Origin: Neodiprion pinetum
Lineage: Eukaryota > Arthropoda > Insecta > Hymenoptera > Diprionidae
Assembly: GCF_021155775.2 (NCBI RefSeq)
Contig: NC_060233.1
Span: 40,775,609 to 40,839,608 of the forward strand
Length of the DNA: 64,000 nt
Direction: 5' to 3'
Shown piece after piece: positions 61,268 to 64,000 of the stretch (the stretch's first letter is position 1; each line of letters starts with the position of its first letter). The notes beneath the pieces are model-generated. The model was not told the DNA's origin and did not search any database. It was given only the letters and a program-made list of their open reading frames with translations. Both the position numbers and the translations under genes were made by a program.

Positions 61268-64000
61268 TAACCCGAACTAAAAATTCCTCTTAGTATATAA
61301 ATTGCTGGCACAAATTGTGAATTCCTGTGGTTAGACGCTACAAATTTAGTTTTTGGTAATTTCAGAACTAAAGATCTAACGGGATACCATGAAAAAAAGT
61401 CAACAATTCGGACACTCAACTTTTACCAGAGTTCCGTTTAGGAGACTCTTATACTATTTTGATCAATCGACTTAATTAAAAATGTGCTTAATTATAATCT
61501 CAGCGCTTCATACACCGTAAACGAGTCCGTGACGTGTTATACTTGAAGAACTGGGATGTTTGTCTAATTATAATGCCATTTTTTGACAAACTTTCACTCA
61601 AATCCAAGACCGCGATTCGAACTAGAATCGAAATTTATACGAGTAGGTACATCGCTCCTGACGATTGAACATCGGCAAAGCAATCTCGAGTTTTGTACAT
61701 TAATCCGACCAAGCGCTGATTAAATCTTGGATGTTTAGCGTGCATAAAGTAAATGAGATGATTTTTGATGTATCCACTTTCAGCGGAAAGAGGTTGAAGT
61801 ACAAGCAATTAAAATTTACGAGTCTGAAAGTTTGGTACAGCGAAAAAAAATTGAGAATTACCAGAGAATTGTGAGAGTTTGAGGAAGTTATGATCCAAGC
61901 AATTAAGGTTTGATGAGATTCCTCACGAAAATTGATTTTACCTTGATCGCGTCTATAAATTCCGTACGTCCATGCGCGCGTGTGTGTATTTTTTTGTACT
62001 TTGTTCACGAACCACTTCTATTGGGGTTATAATTTTCTTAAAGCTCGGACCGCCGTCCTCGGTACCAAGACGACCATGATTTGATCGGTTGAGTTGATTG
62101 CCCCAGAGTGGGATAATTAAAATTTTGAGTTTCCCTCTAAAAAGATGTTTAATCGAAGCATCGGTGTCCCTGAACAATTTCTCGACGCTCTCACAGTGCT
62201 CCGAGAGCTATCGTGTTAAGTTTGATTTCAGTGTCGAGATACGCCCCGCTGAGTTAAATACCGTTTGCCTACTACGTATCGTTAAATTATTCTATACCGC
62301 GGGGTAACTCACTTATATACTAATATTCACCGCCGGCTCGGCGTCAAGACCCAGCAGGGCATCTTTCAGTATTTTTTATATACGCGTATACCTCTAACCA
62401 TACATTCCTATGCTTCTTTTTTTCCTTCTCTCTTCTCTCTACTATCCGAAATATTGACCAAGATAAGTTTGTCATCTCTGCACACCCTCGCGCCTCCTTC
62501 GTATACCTTACTTTCCTTCCTCACCAAACGCATCCTCGCACTTACACGACAGACGATATTTATACACTTTTATAAACAGAGTTTATCGCGCATATTCGGT
62601 TATTTATGCCGCCGATCAAGCCTTCGGCTCCGAAGCTCTCTCCGCCTCCCTCGTTCGGTCGCATGCCCCTAATTTCCGACTCTCGATTATTGTAACTCAC
62701 CTGCAAGCAGTTAACACTAATTCGGGTGCGTGGGCGCCCGCGGAAGCCTCCGTAATTTTATCCGGAAACTCTGGACTCCTACCACAGTCGCCATCTCTTA
62801 ACTGTTCTCCGAAACGCGGATCCGCTTCTGGGAGGACCGGATGCGACCCGGAGCCGCGAAACCGATGGTAAGTTTATCCGCTCCCGCGGGCAGGATATCG
62901 ATCCCATCGTACGTCTCGACTTTTGTATTCATTTTTACCTACATGCAATACGAAAGAAGTCAGACTTCTTGTTTGTATGTAAAATATTATATTTACTATA
63001 AATCATTTTACAGTTGACTATAAACAAGGGATTGACCTGATGGATTGCAAACGTAATATATTGTCTTGGGGGGATAATTGCGGAGGAATTGTTGCGAATA
63101 CGTCACTACGGTAACGGTCTACTATAAAATTCCGTCACACTTTTTAGAAAGCGTACGGAATTACATATACGTATAATATATCTGCAATAAAAATATACTT
63201 CATCATAATTTGCAGCGATCATTGAATTCGATAGCAAATTTCTTAACTGTCGAAATCTCACCTGATTTTATGATTCTCTCTCCAAGTATTTTATCGGTGA
63301 TCTTTTTACAAGTTTTATTACACAATATTATCAATGAAACGTATCAAGAGATGGAGTGTCGGAAGACCTGGATCGCATTTACAAATCTTATAAGATTTGG
63401 GTAAGAATTTATTTTTAATTAGGGGATAATCGACCTGACGCAGTGATGTAAGGATCGTAAATTCTGAATACTTTACTCGACTTGTGTAACACAAACTCAT
63501 TTCGTAATTCTTTCGAAATCGCTGTACCTTCATACTTAGTTTCTGACATGTAACAGAAAAAATCTGCGCGCAGATTCGTGCGGTATACATTTCGATTTAT
63601 TGCAAAGTTCGTTTCACGAAAGATAGACAAAAGAAAATTACACAAGAAATGAATCCATCTAATAGATGTGATTTCGTAATTTCTATTCGATTTTTCTAGC
63701 ATCCTGACTTTGCAGTATCACAAATATGAATAGTACATTTGATAAATGTACAACAAACACTTGCGCGAAGCATTCGAAACGGGAGTAAAAATGTTCAACC
63801 TGACAGACAATAAATGTTTTGTACAATAGTATAATAAAGGCAATTTCGTATCTGAGGATCTGTAATGATTGTAAAACGCACGTAATTCGATTCGAACTAA
63901 AAGCGAGATGATTTTTATTTAAGACTTGATCCTCTTCCCGCCATCTTTGGCGTTCCATCGCTAAAGCAACACGCGGCTGGTCCAACAATAAGATAAATTC
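61268..64000. other. Mostly AT-rich right end
   Basis: No supported gene apart from the speculative exon at 62788-62867. Confidence 0.5.
62788..62867 (+). CDS. Possible internal exon, phase 0 in and phase 2 out
   Basis: The acceptor CTCCTACCACAG ends at 62787 and the donor CGATG|GTAAGT starts at 62868. The frame needed by the mini-exons at 52.7 kb is open and rich in Ser, Pro and Arg. A second frame is open too, so openness says little over 80 bases. The link to the upstream mini-exons is only a phase match. Confidence 0.15.

Overview
The window is eukaryotic nuclear DNA, most likely from an insect. It has dispersed GT-AG splice sites, two introns of 71-72 bases beside one of about 11 kb, abundant CpG, many simple repeats, and long AT-rich stretches without coding signal. 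The high CpG content and repeat style would suit a hymenopteran, perhaps a sawfly-like lineage, but that is an inference; no marker in the window fixes the species.

One gene is well supported. It lies on the + strand from 29211 to 49455 and encodes a protein of 1172 residues with about 19 C2H2-type zinc fingers. I rebuilt it as eight coding exons: 29211-30236, 30309-30608, 30680-31003, 31479-32053, 32250-32906, 43886-44083, 46258-46471 and 49231-49455. The reading frame stays open across all seven junctions. Three junctions (introns 5, 6 and 7) fall inside zinc fingers and restore normal C2H2 spacing, which is strong internal evidence for the joins. A polyadenylation signal lies about 100 bases past the stop. 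The N-terminal third carries one C2HC finger, basic putative nuclear signals, an acidic stretch and three copies of a T-x-G-K-W-x-P motif. The rest is mostly fingers.

Layout: 1-9.3 kb is AT-rich and has no gene I can support, apart from one copy of a dispersed repeat (1101-1464). A GC- and CpG-rich block at 9.4-11.6 kb looks like a promoter or first-exon region, with a good splice donor at 11038. 11.7-24.2 kb is non-coding. 24.3-25.1 kb is a second GC-rich block with open frames on both strands and a perfect 12-base palindrome around an E-box. 25.1-29.1 kb is non-coding upstream sequence. 29.1-49.6 kb is the zinc finger gene, including an 11-kb intron with several GC-rich islands. At 50.4 kb there is an uncertain 130-codon frame. 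At 52.3-52.9 kb a TATA-like box, an ATG and two phase-matched mini-exons may be the start of another gene running right. A second copy of the dispersed repeat lies at 60867-61267, in the same orientation as the first.

I saw no prokaryotic-type operon, CRISPR array, rRNA or convincing tRNA. I found no clearly new biological system. The most unusual items are the internal repeats of the zinc finger protein, the paired dispersed repeat, and the possible gene start at 52.7 kb.
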